Positions 27,244-35,552 of a DNA stretch of 64,000 bases are shown here, piece after piece; position 1 is the first letter of the stretch; each line of letters begins with the position of its first letter. The position numbers and the translations under genes are program-made. The notes under the pieces were generated by a model. That model worked only from the letters and a program-made list of their open reading frames with translations. It did no database searches and had not been told where the DNA came from. The stretch is from Lachnospiraceae bacterium. Lineage in GTDB: Bacteria; Bacillota; Clostridia; Lachnospirales; Lachnospiraceae. Location: contig CAJTFL010000005.1 in the NCBI GenBank assembly GCA_910575565.1, positions 124,001-188,000 on the forward strand, read 5' to 3'.

Positions 27244-28074
27244 ATGAATCATTTTAAATTTTCCCATGCGGCGGAAAACGGCGTGTTTTGGATGGTGGTT
27301 TTGCTGGGGACACTGGGTTTTCTCTCCCTGTTTTCGGCGGGGAGACAGGCCATCCAGGCCGGGAGCGGGAAGATAAAAGCATTAGCGGAGGGGCGCAGCC
27401 ATAAAACATCCCAGGGGCTGCGCCCTATTTGCAGTGTGGACAACGGCAGGCAGCAGGCTGCGCTGACCTTTGATCTGTTTGGCTTGGAGGAAGGGGCGGA
27501 AGGGATTTTGCCGATTATGGATGTCCTGGATCGGGAGCAGGTGAAGGCCACCTTTTTTGTCAGCGGCAAGTGGGCCGGGGAGCACCCAAAAGCCATTAGG
27601 CTGCTGGCGGAAAACGGCCATGACATTGGCAGCATGGGGCAGGGGGCAAAGGCGATGGAGGGTCTTTCCGTGGAAGAGTGCCAGGAGGAAATCCGAAAGG
27701 CCCATGCCTCTATTAAGGAGATAACCGGGCAGGAAGCAAGCTTGTTCCGCCCGGCCAGAGGAATGTACGGCGACTCGCTGGTAACAACAGCCTGTGCCAT
27801 GGGGTACTATCCGGTATGGTGGGACGTGGATTCGGAGGATTGGAAGGATTACGGGGCGGAGGCCATAGCCGAACAGATTTTAGAAAACCAAAGCTTAAGG
27901 GCAGGCAGCATTATCCGCTTCCGCTGCGGCGCAAAGTATACCGCCAAAGGCCTGGAAAAGGTGATTGCCGGGCTAAAGGAGAGAGGGTTTTTCCTTGTGC
28001 CGTTGTCCCAGATGGTAGTGAAAGAGCAGTATCAGCTGGATGAGCAGGGAAGGCAGAGGGAGGCGGCGCGTTGA
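27244..28074 (+). CDS. Polysaccharide deacetylase-fold protein, probably catalytically altered
   Basis: Membrane-anchored (hydrophobic residues 14-31) NodB/CE4-fold protein of 276 aa. ALTFDLFG at residues 73-80 keeps the first Asp (77) of motif 1 but has Leu78 for the second, metal-binding Asp. Motif 2, normally GHEIGNHSxxH, reads GHDIGSMG (125-132), so both metal-binding His residues are missing. Later motifs (LFRPARGMYG, YYPVWWDVDSEDW) remain. It may bind glycan without deacetylating, or use another mechanism. It follows the antiporter gene closely. Confidence 0.75.
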   Translation: MNHFKFSHAAENGVFWMVVLLGTLGFLSLFSAGRQAIQAGSGKIKALAEGRSHKTSQGLRPICSVDNGRQQAALTFDLFGLEEGAEGILPIMDVLDREQVKATFFVSGKWAGEHPKAIRLLAENGHDIGSMGQGAKAMEGLSVEECQEEIRKAHASIKEITGQEASLFRPARGMYGDSLVTTACAMGYYPVWWDVDSEDWKDYGAEAIAEQILENQSLRAGSIIRFRCGAKYTAKGLEKVIAGLKERGFFLVPLSQMVVKEQYQLDEQGRQREAAR

Positions 28075-28204
28075 CGCTGGTTTTCGGCCAGTCAACAGGG
28101 CAGGCGGCCGGACGGACGTTAAGCATCGGGCGAACGCCCCGGCTTTTGTCCGGCATAGACGCCAAGAAGCATCGGATGCCGGGAAATAAATCCAGGGTTA
28201 AACG

Positions 28205-28233
28205 TTGCTTTTCCCGGCAGATTTCCGTATAAT
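28205..28233 (+). promoter_or_regulatory. Putative promoter for thymidylate kinase gene
   Basis: TTGCTT (28205-28210), 17-bp spacer, TATAAT (28228-28233), 105 bp before the tmk start. Confidence 0.55.
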
Positions 28234-28337
28234 GGGCTTAAAGCTGCCAGGAATGGCTGGTTAAATACACATTAACATACTTCGGCATTTTTGGTGTTTG
28301 CCCAGAGCGTGCGCCGATAAATATGGAGGAAACGGTG

Positions 28338-28970
28338 ATGGATCAGGAAAGGGTAAGAGGAAAGTTTTTTGCGTTTGAGGGAATAGACGGAAGCGGGAAA
28401 AGCACCCAGGCGGCGCTTTTGGCGGGGCGGCTGCGGGAAAGTGGGGTTCGCTGCTATGGGACGATGGAGCCTACCGGCGGGCCCGTGGGCACGCTTATCC
28501 GCCAGTTTCTTTCCGGGCGGATGAAGGCGGATAACCGGGTGATCGCCTCGTTGTTTGCGGCGGATCGGCTGGATCATTTGCTGAACGAAGTGAATGGGAT
28601 TAAGGCGAAGATAGAGGACGGGATTGCGGTCGTCACGGATCGGTACTATTTTTCGTCTTATGCGTATCACAGCGTGGACGTGCCAATGGATTGGGTGATT
28701 ACGCTGAACGAGCAGAGCAGCCAGATTTTGCGGCCAGACTTAACGGTATTTATTGATGTGGCTCCGGACGTGGCATTGGAACGGATTGCAAAAAACCGGT
28801 TCCACCAGGAATTATTTGAGACGAAATCAAGGCTGGTAAAGGTGAGGGAAAACTATATGCGGGCCTTTGAGAGGCTTGGCGATGTGGAGAAGGTAGCGGT
28901 TGTGGATGGGAACCAGGGGCAGGAAGCGGTTGCGGAGGAGATTTGGAGGATTGTAAAGGGACTGGGATGA
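28338..28970 (+). CDS. tmk: dTMP kinase family protein
   Basis: Cytoplasmic kinase that phosphorylates dTMP to dTDP. The P-loop is FEGIDGSGKSTQAALL near residue 12, the DRY motif is VVTDRYYFSS near residue 98, and ADRLDH and PDLTVFIDV are typical. Length (210 aa) is normal. GGAGGAAA precedes the ATG at 28338. It has its own promoter and no obvious partner gene. The sequence is a little divergent in the lid region (ERIAKNRFHQELFE), so a second, accessory dTMP kinase-like role is possible. Confidence 0.88.
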   Translation: MDQERVRGKFFAFEGIDGSGKSTQAALLAGRLRESGVRCYGTMEPTGGPVGTLIRQFLSGRMKADNRVIASLFAADRLDHLLNEVNGIKAKIEDGIAVVTDRYYFSSYAYHSVDVPMDWVITLNEQSSQILRPDLTVFIDVAPDVALERIAKNRFHQELFETKSRLVKVRENYMRAFERLGDVEKVAVVDGNQGQEAVAEEIWRIVKGLG

Positions 28971-29008
28971 ATGCTGGCCTTTGGTGAGGACGGGAAAGGC
29001 GGATATGG

Positions 29009-29446
29009 ATGAGGCTGAAAAATGTGCTGATTGTGGTAAGGGATATGGAGCGGTCGAAACGGTTTTATCAGGAGCTGTTTGGCCTGGATGTGGTTTTGGA
29101 TCAGGAGGGGAATGCGATCCTGACCGAGGGTCTGGTGCTTCAGGATAGAGCCGTATGGGAAGAGGTTTTGGGAAAGGAAATTATTCCCAAAAACAATGGG
29201 GCGGAGCTTTACTTTGAGGAGACGGACATAGAAGGGTTTGTGAAAAAGCTGGAGGGCTGGGAAGGGCCTGTGGAGTATGTAAATCCTTTGACGGAATATA
29301 GCTGGGGGCAAAAGGTGATCCGTATTTATGATCCGGATGGGAACTTGATTGAGGTGGGGACGCCGGAGAGTATGTGGGGCAGGGGAGCGGAATTGATTAA
29401 GAAAAGTGAAGAAATAGTTAGCAGCAAGAAAGGTTATGCTGGTTGA
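29009..29446 (+). CDS. VOC-superfamily (glyoxalase-like) protein
   Basis: A 145-aa protein with the paired beta-alpha-beta-beta-beta fold signature of VOC proteins: LKNVLIVVRDMERSKRFYQE at the start, AELYFEETDIEGFVKKL in the middle and KVIRIYDPDGNLIEVGTP near the end, with the metal-type Glu in NLIEVG. The reaction is unknown: families include glyoxalase, dioxygenase and antibiotic-binding types. Its last codons overlap the beginning of a gene remnant at 29436, so its C-terminal few residues may have been changed by a rearrangement. Confidence 0.85.
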   Translation: MRLKNVLIVVRDMERSKRFYQELFGLDVVLDQEGNAILTEGLVLQDRAVWEEVLGKEIIPKNNGAELYFEETDIEGFVKKLEGWEGPVEYVNPLTEYSWGQKVIRIYDPDGNLIEVGTPESMWGRGAELIKKSEEIVSSKKGYAG

Positions 29447-29612
29447 CCGTGCCACCAAGGGATCGACCGAGATCATTCTGTTCAATATTGATATTGAGGG
29501 ATTCAGCAATAAAGACAAGACCGCTGTACTTCGTGTTTTTGCAAAAATGTTCTATAATCATCTGGGGTTTTACGGCGCAAATCTGAAAGTCGCCATGATG
29601 GAGCGTTATATT
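29436..29612 (+). pseudogene. Remnant resembling BREX brxC/pglY
   Basis: About 60 codons. The segment STEIILFNIDIEGFSNKDK, then a VFAKMFYNHLGFYG stretch and an ERYID end, resembles the early region of the BREX P-loop protein (BrxC/PglY), which has an (I/F)FNID motif followed by VFxKxF and LExxID. The remnant has no proper start or continuation and breaks at about 29612, where a different frame takes over. Identification is from pattern memory, so it is tentative. Confidence 0.5.
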
Positions 29613-29616
29613 GACC

Positions 29617-29712
29617 AATCCCCTTGCTGACCAGATGATTTCCATTGATCTGGATGATGGCGTGAAGAAGAATTATGCAATTTTCCAGGATATTTTAGCC
29701 AAAATAAAGTAA
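29617..29712 (+). pseudogene. Remnant resembling the 3' end of a pglX-type methyltransferase gene
   Basis: In a new frame, NPLADQMISIDLDDGVKKNY continues for 11 more codons to a TAA at 29710-29712. The DLDDGVKxNY end is characteristic of PglX-like and related DNA methyltransferases. Its position directly against the brxC-like remnant suggests one deletion removed everything between them. The DUF3791 gene starts 13 bp later with its own ribosome site. Confidence 0.55.
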
Positions 29713-29725
29713 AGGGGGCTTGCGC

Positions 29726-29965
29726 ATGATGACGGATGGGAAAATTAAAAATTCCAGCGAGCTGGAGTTTGCCGTGTTTTGCATTGAAAATGTAGCGGCA
29801 AAGCTGGGCGTGGGTGCAGAATGTGTCTATCAGGCATTTACCGAAAAGAGCGATATTCTGAACGGCTATATTGTGCCGGAATATGAAGTGCTGCATACTC
29901 AGGGCAGGGAATATATCGTAGACGATCTCCTTGATGTGATGAGAGAAAGGGGCGTGGAAGTATGA
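29726..29965 (+). CDS. DUF3791 protein, likely antitoxin
   Basis: A 79-aa helical protein with the DUF3791 pattern ELEFAVFCIENVAAKLGVGA, then YQAFTEKSDILNGYIVPEYE and VLHTQGREYIVDDLL. DUF3791 genes are commonly found beside DUF3990 genes and are thought to be their antitoxins (family context). AAAGGGGG precedes the ATG at 29726; ATG 29729 is an alternative. The stop overlaps the DUF3990 start by 4 bp, which implies coupled translation. Confidence 0.75.
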   Translation: MMTDGKIKNSSELEFAVFCIENVAAKLGVGAECVYQAFTEKSDILNGYIVPEYEVLHTQGREYIVDDLLDVMRERGVEV

Positions 29966-30432
29966 TTCTCTATCATGGTTCCTTTTTAGAGATTGCAAAG
30001 CCGGATTTGGTTCACTCCCGCCCCAATGTAGATTTTGGGTGTGGTTTCTATGTCACGCCGCTGTATGAACAGGCAGCGAAGTGGTGTGACAAGTTCAAAC
30101 GCCGTGGGAAAAACGGCATTATCTCCCGTTATCAATACGATGAAAGCCGGGAATCTGAACAGAAAATACGGAAATTCGATTCCTATTCTGAAGAATGGCT
30201 GGATTTCATTCTGAGCTGCCGCAGTGGAAAAGATTCGACAGATTATGACCTTGTTGTGGGTGGTGTTGCCAATGATAAGGTATTTAATACGGTGGAACTG
30301 TTTTTTGATGGATTGATTGATAAGACGGAAGCGATCAACCGTCTGCGTTATGAAAAGCCGAATCTGCAAATTTGTTTTCGCACAGAGAAAGCATTGTCTC
30401 TGCTGCATTTTGAAGGGAGTGAAACACTATGA
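29962..30432 (+). CDS. DUF3990 protein, likely ADP-ribosyltransferase-type toxin
   Basis: A 156-aa protein beginning MILYHGSFLEIAKPD, followed by VDFGCGFYVTPLYEQAAKWC. The YHGS and DFGxGFYxT segments are the conserved core of DUF3990, which resembles ADP-ribosyltransferase folds. DUF3990 is likely the toxin of a DUF3791/DUF3990 pair. The 4-bp overlap with the DUF3791 gene before it and another 4-bp overlap with the gene after it make a tight three-gene unit. Target is unknown. Confidence 0.75.
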   Translation: MILYHGSFLEIAKPDLVHSRPNVDFGCGFYVTPLYEQAAKWCDKFKRRGKNGIISRYQYDESRESEQKIRKFDSYSEEWLDFILSCRSGKDSTDYDLVVGGVANDKVFNTVELFFDGLIDKTEAINRLRYEKPNLQICFRTEKALSLLHFEGSETL

Positions 30433-30641
30433 CAGCGAACCCGATTTTACTTCAGAAAAAATACAGCCGTGTCATCGAATGCTTTGCCAAACAGCAGGGA
30501 ATTTCACTGGATGCGGCATTGGATTTCTTTTATCATTCCGAAGTCTATCAGCTGATCCGTGATGGTGTTTCCGATATGCACTGCATGAGCGATGCGTACT
30601 TGGCGGAAGAACTAAAACAGGAATATCAGGCAAAACAATAA
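30429..30641 (+). CDS. Small DUF3791-like protein, third gene of the toxin-antitoxin unit
   Basis: A 70-aa protein: YSRVIECFAKQQGISLDAAL, then DFFYHSEVYQLIRDGVSDMH and CMSDAYLAEELKQEY. This pattern, ending with a conserved SDMHCMSDxYLxEEL, recurs next to DUF3990 genes in Firmicutes. The gene overlaps the toxin gene by 4 bp. It may be part of the antitoxin or aid regulation. I am less sure of the family name than for the first gene. Confidence 0.65.
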   Translation: MTANPILLQKKYSRVIECFAKQQGISLDAALDFFYHSEVYQLIRDGVSDMHCMSDAYLAEELKQEYQAKQ

Positions 30642-30683
30642 AAAGCTATGTACCGTGTAGCGAATTGGGAGCGAGGTGTTATA

Positions 30684-31108
30684 ATGGCCATAGAAGAAAT
30701 TCTTGCAGGAGAATCTAAGAATGTGGAGTTCAAAGAGAAGCTGCCGGATTGCGGGAACCGGAGTTTATTGGCGGCGAGGTTGATTTGCGTATCAATATCT
30801 ATCGAGGCCAGATTGCCCCCAATGACCTTAATGACCTCAATAATGGCAACAAAGTGCTGGATATTACCGATGAAATGCCGGATACCACTAAAAAAGTGCC
30901 GGATAGTGCCGATAAAATGCCGGATAATGAGCAGGAACAACAGATTTATAAATATGTATTGAAAAATGGCTTCATTACAACAGCTAAGGCAGTAGAGCTT
31001 TTAGGAGTAAAACACCGTAGAGCAAGAGCTGTTTTACTGGATATGGTTGAGGGCGCTTATTTGAAAAAGGAAGGTGCTGCACAAAGCCCTGCCGAAAATA
31101 TTTTATAA
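30684..31108 (+). pseudogene. Broken AlbA_2/ATP-binding transcriptional regulator-like gene
   Basis: The frame starts with MAIEEILAGESKNVEFKEKL, the typical beginning of AlbA_2-domain (schlafen-like) ATP-binding proteins, but from about 30745 similarity continues in another frame with EFIGGEVDLRINIYRG and ends in a winged-helix-like tail (NGFITTAKAVELLGVKHRRA). A large internal part of the gene is missing. The residue runs DITDEMPDTTKKVPDSADKM give a low-complexity linker, usual before the C-terminal domain. Broken, presumably inactive. Confidence 0.6.
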
Positions 31109-31474
31109 AGCGTTTTCTATAATCCTATCTTGAAATTTTTTCATTTTTTTAATCGCTTCGTTATATGTACTGTTGTATTCTGATTTAAAATCAACAATGC
31201 GTTCAACTAATTCTGATTCATGAACAACAGATTGCTTATGTGCCCTTATATAAGAATTTTCTTTTAAATTCATTAATGGAAAATCTTCTTTTGTAATTTC
31301 CACATCGTACTTAGGATCCAGATAGTGCTTATTTGTAACACGAGAAATTGGAAGAATTACATAATCTTTGTCATCGGATTTTCCAACCACAAGGACAGGC
31401 CTATTTTTAAAAGACATTTTGCGCGCGTCGCTATTATAGTACTTAAATATCGAAACATAAGCCTCTCCTATCAT
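31103..31474 (-). CDS. PemK/MazF-like toxin
   Basis: A 123-aa protein with the PemK/MazF fold pattern: GEAYVSIFKYYNSDARKMSF, then KNRPVLVVGKSDDKDYVILP and SRVTN. MazF-type toxins cut mRNA. The start codon overlaps the stop of the antitoxin gene by 1 bp. The stop is 6 bp inside the end of the convergent AlbA-like remnant. The C-terminal half (about 85-123) is charged and helical, an extension beyond the minimal MazF. Confidence 0.8.
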   Translation of the reverse strand: MIGEAYVSIFKYYNSDARKMSFKNRPVLVVGKSDDKDYVILPISRVTNKHYLDPKYDVEITKEDFPLMNLKENSYIRAHKQSVVHESELVERIVDFKSEYNSTYNEAIKKMKKFQDRIIENAL

Positions 31475-31965
31475 TATATAACCTCCGCATTGTCAAATTC
31501 ATCATAGTACATATCCCATACGGAGTCATAAGGCCTGATTTTTTCCGCGTCTTTGCGAATATCATCGATAGATATTAAAACACGTCCATTCTCATCTTTC
31601 TTTAAGCCTTTTCTAGAATTTTTCCAGGACAGTTCATTGTGGGAAATTTCACTTAATTTCCAGGAAGCAAGTGAACCATACTGCCATACAACGTTTTTTG
31701 CAATATAGGCATTTTCCAGTGATATTTTTTTTATCTCAGGCACATTCATTCCATCTTCAGTGTAATTCATTCGCACTTCCCGGCATACAGGGCCATATTT
31801 CCAGCCTTCAAAACATTCTGCAAACATGGGTTCCCCAGTGATAGCGATAGATTCCCGTTGAACAAGATAAAGCAGCTTGTGGAGCTTCATTTCGTCGATC
31901 GTCTCTCCGGACTGCCGTTTGTATTCGGTGTAGATGTACTGAGCCACGTCGATAATCCGTTCCAT
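31474..31965 (-). CDS. Panacea (DUF4065/SocA-like) antitoxin
   Basis: A 163-aa protein with the Panacea domain pattern: VAQYIYTEYKRQSGETIDEM, then KLHKLLYLVQ near residue 27, FAECFEGWKYGPVCREV near residue 55, and a C-terminal YDSVWDMYYDEFDNAEVI. Panacea proteins are known antitoxins that can neutralise unrelated toxins, including MazF-type ones. The ATG is preceded by GGAGGTG. It is the first gene of the pair, so translation of antitoxin then toxin is coupled. Confidence 0.85.
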   Translation of the reverse strand: MERIIDVAQYIYTEYKRQSGETIDEMKLHKLLYLVQRESIAITGEPMFAECFEGWKYGPVCREVRMNYTEDGMNVPEIKKISLENAYIAKNVVWQYGSLASWKLSEISHNELSWKNSRKGLKKDENGRVLISIDDIRKDAEKIRPYDSVWDMYYDEFDNAEVI

Positions 31966-31989
31966 ATTGCACCTCCTTGGAAAATGTTT

Positions 31990-32177
31990 GGGTCAAAAGA
32001 CTTTTTGGCCCCTGATGCCTGCGGATTGTTTCGCACTTCGTGCTCTCACAATCCTAAAACACCTCAAATCCGCTCATTTTTCTGCGAAAAATGGCTGCTT
32101 TTCGGTGTTTTGGCGGATCCCAAGACCCAAAATCCTCCTGCGAGCAAGCTTGCGTCGGATTTCCGGCCTTTTGACCC
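31990..32177. repeat. MITE-like 188-bp element
   Basis: Perfect 10-bp terminal inverted repeats, GGGTCAAAAG (31990-31999) and CTTTTGACCC (32168-32177), enclose a gene-free stretch. Inside, GGATTGT and ACAATCC flank a GCACTTCGTGC hairpin near 32029-32062. This looks like a miniature inverted-repeat element or dispersed palindromic unit of the host. Copy number in the genome cannot be seen here. Confidence 0.6.
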
Positions 32178-32296
32178 TGGCATCATCATAATATTATTCC
32201 CTATTATGATTATCATACTACATTTCTATGAAAATTTAAAGCATTTTGATAAGATTTAAAATCAGGAGTTGGCTTTGTAAAAATACTTTTGATTTT

Positions 32297-32323
32297 TTAG
32301 CACTCGCCCCTTGACAGTGCTAA
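32297..32323 (+). promoter_or_regulatory. CIRCE operator (HrcA site) upstream of clpB
   Basis: TTAGCACTC (32297-32305), 9-bp spacer, CAGTGCTAA (32315-32323). It matches the CIRCE consensus at 17 of 18 arm positions (first base of the right arm is C, not G). HrcA repression of clpB during normal growth follows. Confidence 0.9.
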
Positions 32324-32339
32324 TAATATATGTTATAGT
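32311..32339 (+). promoter_or_regulatory. clpB sigma-A promoter
   Basis: TTGACA (32311-32316), 17-bp spacer, TATAGT (32334-32339). The -35 box lies inside the CIRCE element, so HrcA binding would block RNA polymerase directly. A 119-nt leader follows. Confidence 0.85.
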
Positions 32340-32458
32340 ACGACTAGCACAAGAAAATAAAGAAAGTTTTTCATCAGCGCTATCCGTCTTTCATGCCGGT
32401 ATTCTGGCAACATTCTGGCAAAAAGGCCGGGGGCGCTGCCCCATAAGGAGGCGTAGCT

Positions 32459-35050
32459 ATGAATATTAATAAATTTACCCAGAAATCCATGGAGGCTGTC
32501 CAGGCTTGTGAAAAGCTGGCTTATGAGTATGGCAATCAGCAGATTGAGCAGGAGCATTTGCTTTACAGCCTGCTGACGCTGGAAGACAGCCTGCTGTTAA
32601 AGCTGGTGACGAAGATGGAGATTAACGGCAGCCAGATTGCCGAGGAGGCCAGGCAGGCGGTGGAAAAGCTGCCTAAGGTAAGCGGCGGCGGCCAGCTGTA
32701 CATCAGCAGCGATTTGAATAAGGTTTTAATTAACGCTGAGGACGAGGCGAAGGCCATGGGCGATGAGTATGTGTCCGTGGAGCATTTGTTTCTGTCCATG
32801 TTAAAGCAGCCGGATCGGGTGATGAAGGATTTGTTCCGCCAGTACGGCATTACCAGGGAGGCATTTTTAAAGGCGCTGTCTACGGTAAGGGGAAACCAGC
32901 GGGTAGTCAGCGATAATCCGGAGGCCACATACGATACCTTAAAGAAGTACGGGTATGATTTGGTGGAACGGGCCAGGGATCAGAAGCTGGATCCGGTTAT
33001 CGGCAGGGACGGCGAGATCCGAAACGTGGTGCGCATCCTTTCCCGAAAGACGAAGAATAACCCGGTTTTGATCGGCGAGCCTGGCGTGGGAAAGACGGCA
33101 GTGGTGGAGGGCCTGGCTCAGCGGATTGTCCGGGGAGATGTGCCAGAGGGTTTGAAGGATAAGCGGCTGTTTGCCCTGGATATGGGGGCTTTGGTGGCCG
33201 GAGCAAAATACCGGGGCGAGTTTGAGGAGCGGCTGAAGGCGGTTTTGGAGGAAGTGAAGAAAAGCGACGGCCAGATTATCCTCTTTATAGATGAGCTGCA
33301 TACCATTGTGGGCGCGGGCAAGACGGAAGGCTCCATGGATGCGGGAAATATGTTAAAGCCGATGTTGGCCAGGGGCGAGCTTCACTGCGTAGGGGCGACT
33401 ACCCTGGATGAATACCGGAAATATATTGAGAAGGATGCGGCTTTGGAGCGGCGTTTCCAGCCGGTCATGGTGGATGAGCCTACGGTGGAGGATACCATAT
33501 CCATCCTCCGGGGGCTGAAAGAGCGGTACGAGGTGTTCCACGGCGTTAAGATCACTGACGGAGCCTTGGTTTCTGCGGCGGTGCTGTCGGATCGGTATAT
33601 TTCTGACCGGTTCCTGCCGGATAAGGCCATTGACCTGGTGGATGAAGCCTGCGCCTTGATTAAGACGGAACTGGATTCCATGCCTGCGGAGCTGGATGAG
33701 CTGTCCCGCAAGGTGATGCAGCTGGAAATCGAGGAAGCTGCTTTAAAAAAGGAAACGGATCGGTTAAGCAAGGATCGGCTGGAGGATCTGCAGAAGGAGC
33801 TGGCGGAGCTTCACGATGAGTTTACGGCGAAAAAAGCGCAGTGGGAAAATGAAAAGGCCTCGGTGGATCGCCTTTCTTCCCTGCGGGAGGAGATTGAGTC
33901 GGTAAACCGGGAGATCCAGGCAGCGCAGCAGAAATACGATTTAAACCGGGCCGCCGAGCTGCAGTACGGGCGGCTGCCCCAGCTGCAAAAGGAGCTGGCA
34001 GCAGAGGAAGAGAAGGTGCGGGGGCAGGATTTAAGCCTGGTGCGGGAGAGCGTCACGGATGATGAGATTGCCCGGATTATCTCCAAATGGACGGGGATCC
34101 CGGTGTCCAAGCTGACGGAAAGCGAGCGGAGCAAGACGCTCCATTTAGATGAGGTGCTCCACCGCCGGGTGATTGGCCAGGATGAGGGCGTGGAGAAGGT
34201 GACGGAGGCCATTATCCGCTCCAAGGCGGGGATCAAGGATCCCACTAAGCCTATCGGCTCGTTCCTGTTCTTAGGGCCTACCGGCGTGGGGAAGACGGAG
34301 CTGGCCAAGGCGCTGGCCGAGGCGCTGTTTGATGATGAGTCCAATATGGTTCGTATCGATATGAGCGAATATATGGAGAAGCATTCCGTGTCCCGGTTAA
34401 TCGGGGCGCCTCCAGGGTATGTGGGCTATGATGAGGGCGGCCAGCTGACGGAGGCTGTCCGCAGGAAGCCTTACTGCGTGGTGCTGTTTGACGAGGTGGA
34501 AAAGGCTCATCCAGATGTGTTCAATGTGCTTTTGCAGGTATTGGATGACGGGCGGATTACTGATTCCCAAGGACGGACGGTGGATTTTAAAAACACGATT
34601 TTAATTATGACTTCCAATATCGGCTCCCAGTATCTGCTGGATGGGATCGATGAGGCGGGAGCCATAAGGACGGAGGCAGAGGAGATGGTCATGGGCGATT
34701 TGCAAAACCATTTCCGACCGGAATTTTTAAACCGGTTAGATGAAACCATCCTCTTTAAGCCACTGACCAGGGCGGATATCGGCGGCATCGTGGATCTTTT
34801 GCTGGCAGATGTGAATGGCAGGCTGGCTGACCGGGAGCTGAAGATCAGCCTTACGGACGAAGGGAAAAAGTTCGTGGCGGATAACGGATACGACCCGGTT
34901 TACGGAGCCCGCCCGTTAAAGCGGTATCTGCAAAAGCACGTGGAAACCTTGGCGGCCCGAATGATCTTGAGAGATGAGGTGCGGGCTGGCGGTACGATTG
35001 TGATCGATATCCGGCCTGACGGCGGCGGGCTTACTGCGTATGCCCGGTAA
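32459..35050 (+). CDS. clpB: ATP-dependent chaperone ClpB
   Basis: Hexameric AAA+ disaggregase that works with DnaK to recover aggregated proteins in the cytoplasm. The 863-aa protein has the Clp N-domain ([20 protein letters not shown] at the start), the first Walker [14 protein letters not shown] near residue 203, a middle coiled coil around 405-525 (Asp/Glu/Lys/Leu-rich), and the second Walker [15 protein letters not shown] near residue 604. The length and middle domain separate it from ClpA/ClpC. AAGGAGG precedes the ATG. Controlled by CIRCE and likely HrcA. Confidence 0.97.
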   Translation: MNINKFTQKSMEAVQACEKLAYEYGNQQIEQEHLLYSLLTLEDSLLLKLVTKMEINGSQIAEEARQAVEKLPKVSGGGQLYISSDLNKVLINAEDEAKAMGDEYVSVEHLFLSMLKQPDRVMKDLFRQYGITREAFLKALSTVRGNQRVVSDNPEATYDTLKKYGYDLVERARDQKLDPVIGRDGEIRNVVRILSRKTKNNPVLIGEPGVGKTAVVEGLAQRIVRGDVPEGLKDKRLFALDMGALVAGAKYRGEFEERLKAVLEEVKKSDGQIILFIDELHTIVGAGKTEGSMDAGNMLKPMLARGELHCVGATTLDEYRKYIEKDAALERRFQPVMVDEPTVEDTISILRGLKERYEVFHGVKITDGALVSAAVLSDRYISDRFLPDKAIDLVDEACALIKTELDSMPAELDELSRKVMQLEIEEAALKKETDRLSKDRLEDLQKELAELHDEFTAKKAQWENEKASVDRLSSLREEIESVNREIQAAQQKYDLNRAAELQYGRLPQLQKELAAEEEKVRGQDLSLVRESVTDDEIARIISKWTGIPVSKLTESERSKTLHLDEVLHRRVIGQDEGVEKVTEAIIRSKAGIKDPTKPIGSFLFLGPTGVGKTELAKALAEALFDDESNMVRIDMSEYMEKHSVSRLIGAPPGYVGYDEGGQLTEAVRRKPYCVVLFDEVEKAHPDVFNVLLQVLDDGRITDSQGRTVDFKNTILIMTSNIGSQYLLDGIDEAGAIRTEAEEMVMGDLQNHFRPEFLNRLDETILFKPLTRADIGGIVDLLLADVNGRLADRELKISLTDEGKKFVADNGYDPVYGARPLKRYLQKHVETLAARMILRDEVRAGGTIVIDIRPDGGGLTAYAR

Positions 35051-35150
35051 TGAATGTTCAAGCACGCCCTGATCCATGTGCCATGAATATCCGATGGTGA
35101 TTAAAAAAGCTTGGGCTATCACGAAAGAAGTCCCGGTGTGTTAAAAAGCT

Positions 35151-35195
35151 GCAAGGCTGGCGATCCTTTCCAGGTTAACCGGCCTTGCTTTTTTT
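35151..35195 (+). terminator. Terminator after clpB
   Basis: GCAAGGC (35151-35157) pairs with GCCTTGC (35182-35188), followed by seven T. It ends 145 bp past the clpB stop. Confidence 0.75.
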
Positions 35196-35372
35196 GTTGG
35201 ATTGCAGCATTTTTGTCAATTATCCCCATACGGCCTCGATTATATATCGTGAAATTGCTAAATTCCGCGATTAATAATCGTTTTATGACAGCTTTTTTCG
35301 GGCTGCCCTTAAATTCATTGCAGATTGCGGAAAGAACGATTATAATAGTAAAAAAACGCAGGGGAAAGAAAA

Positions 35373-35534
35373 ATGTATGGCAAGGAAAGCGTGCCATAGG
35401 AAAGGCATATGGTTAAGAAAGGCATATCATAGGAAAATCATATGATTAAGAAAAGTGTGCCATAGGAAAGACATATGGCAAAAAAGCGCATCATAGGAGA
35501 AACATATAGTCAAGGAAAGCGCATGATTAAGAAC
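35373..35534 (+). repeat. 33-bp tandem array of short start-to-stop ORFs
   Basis: Repeats of a CATAGGAAA core at 35395, 35428, 35461 and 35492 (33, 33, 31 bp apart). Each of the first three units holds a Shine-Dalgarno-like AGGAAA or GGGGAAAG, an ATG and a seven- or eight-codon frame closed by TAG: 35373-35399 (MYGKESVP), 35409-35432 (MVKKGIS), 35442-35465 (MIKKSVP). The fourth unit's ATG at 35475 has no stop and continues in frame into the DUF4250 gene at 35553. A tandem duplication of a start-site module is the simplest reading. Confidence 0.65.
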
Positions 35535-35552
35535 AGTTTAGGAGGTTTTGCC

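Noticed and set aside
35373..35534. 33-bp repeat array considered as a CRISPR
   Set aside because: Units are directly adjacent with no unique spacers and no cas genes are present.
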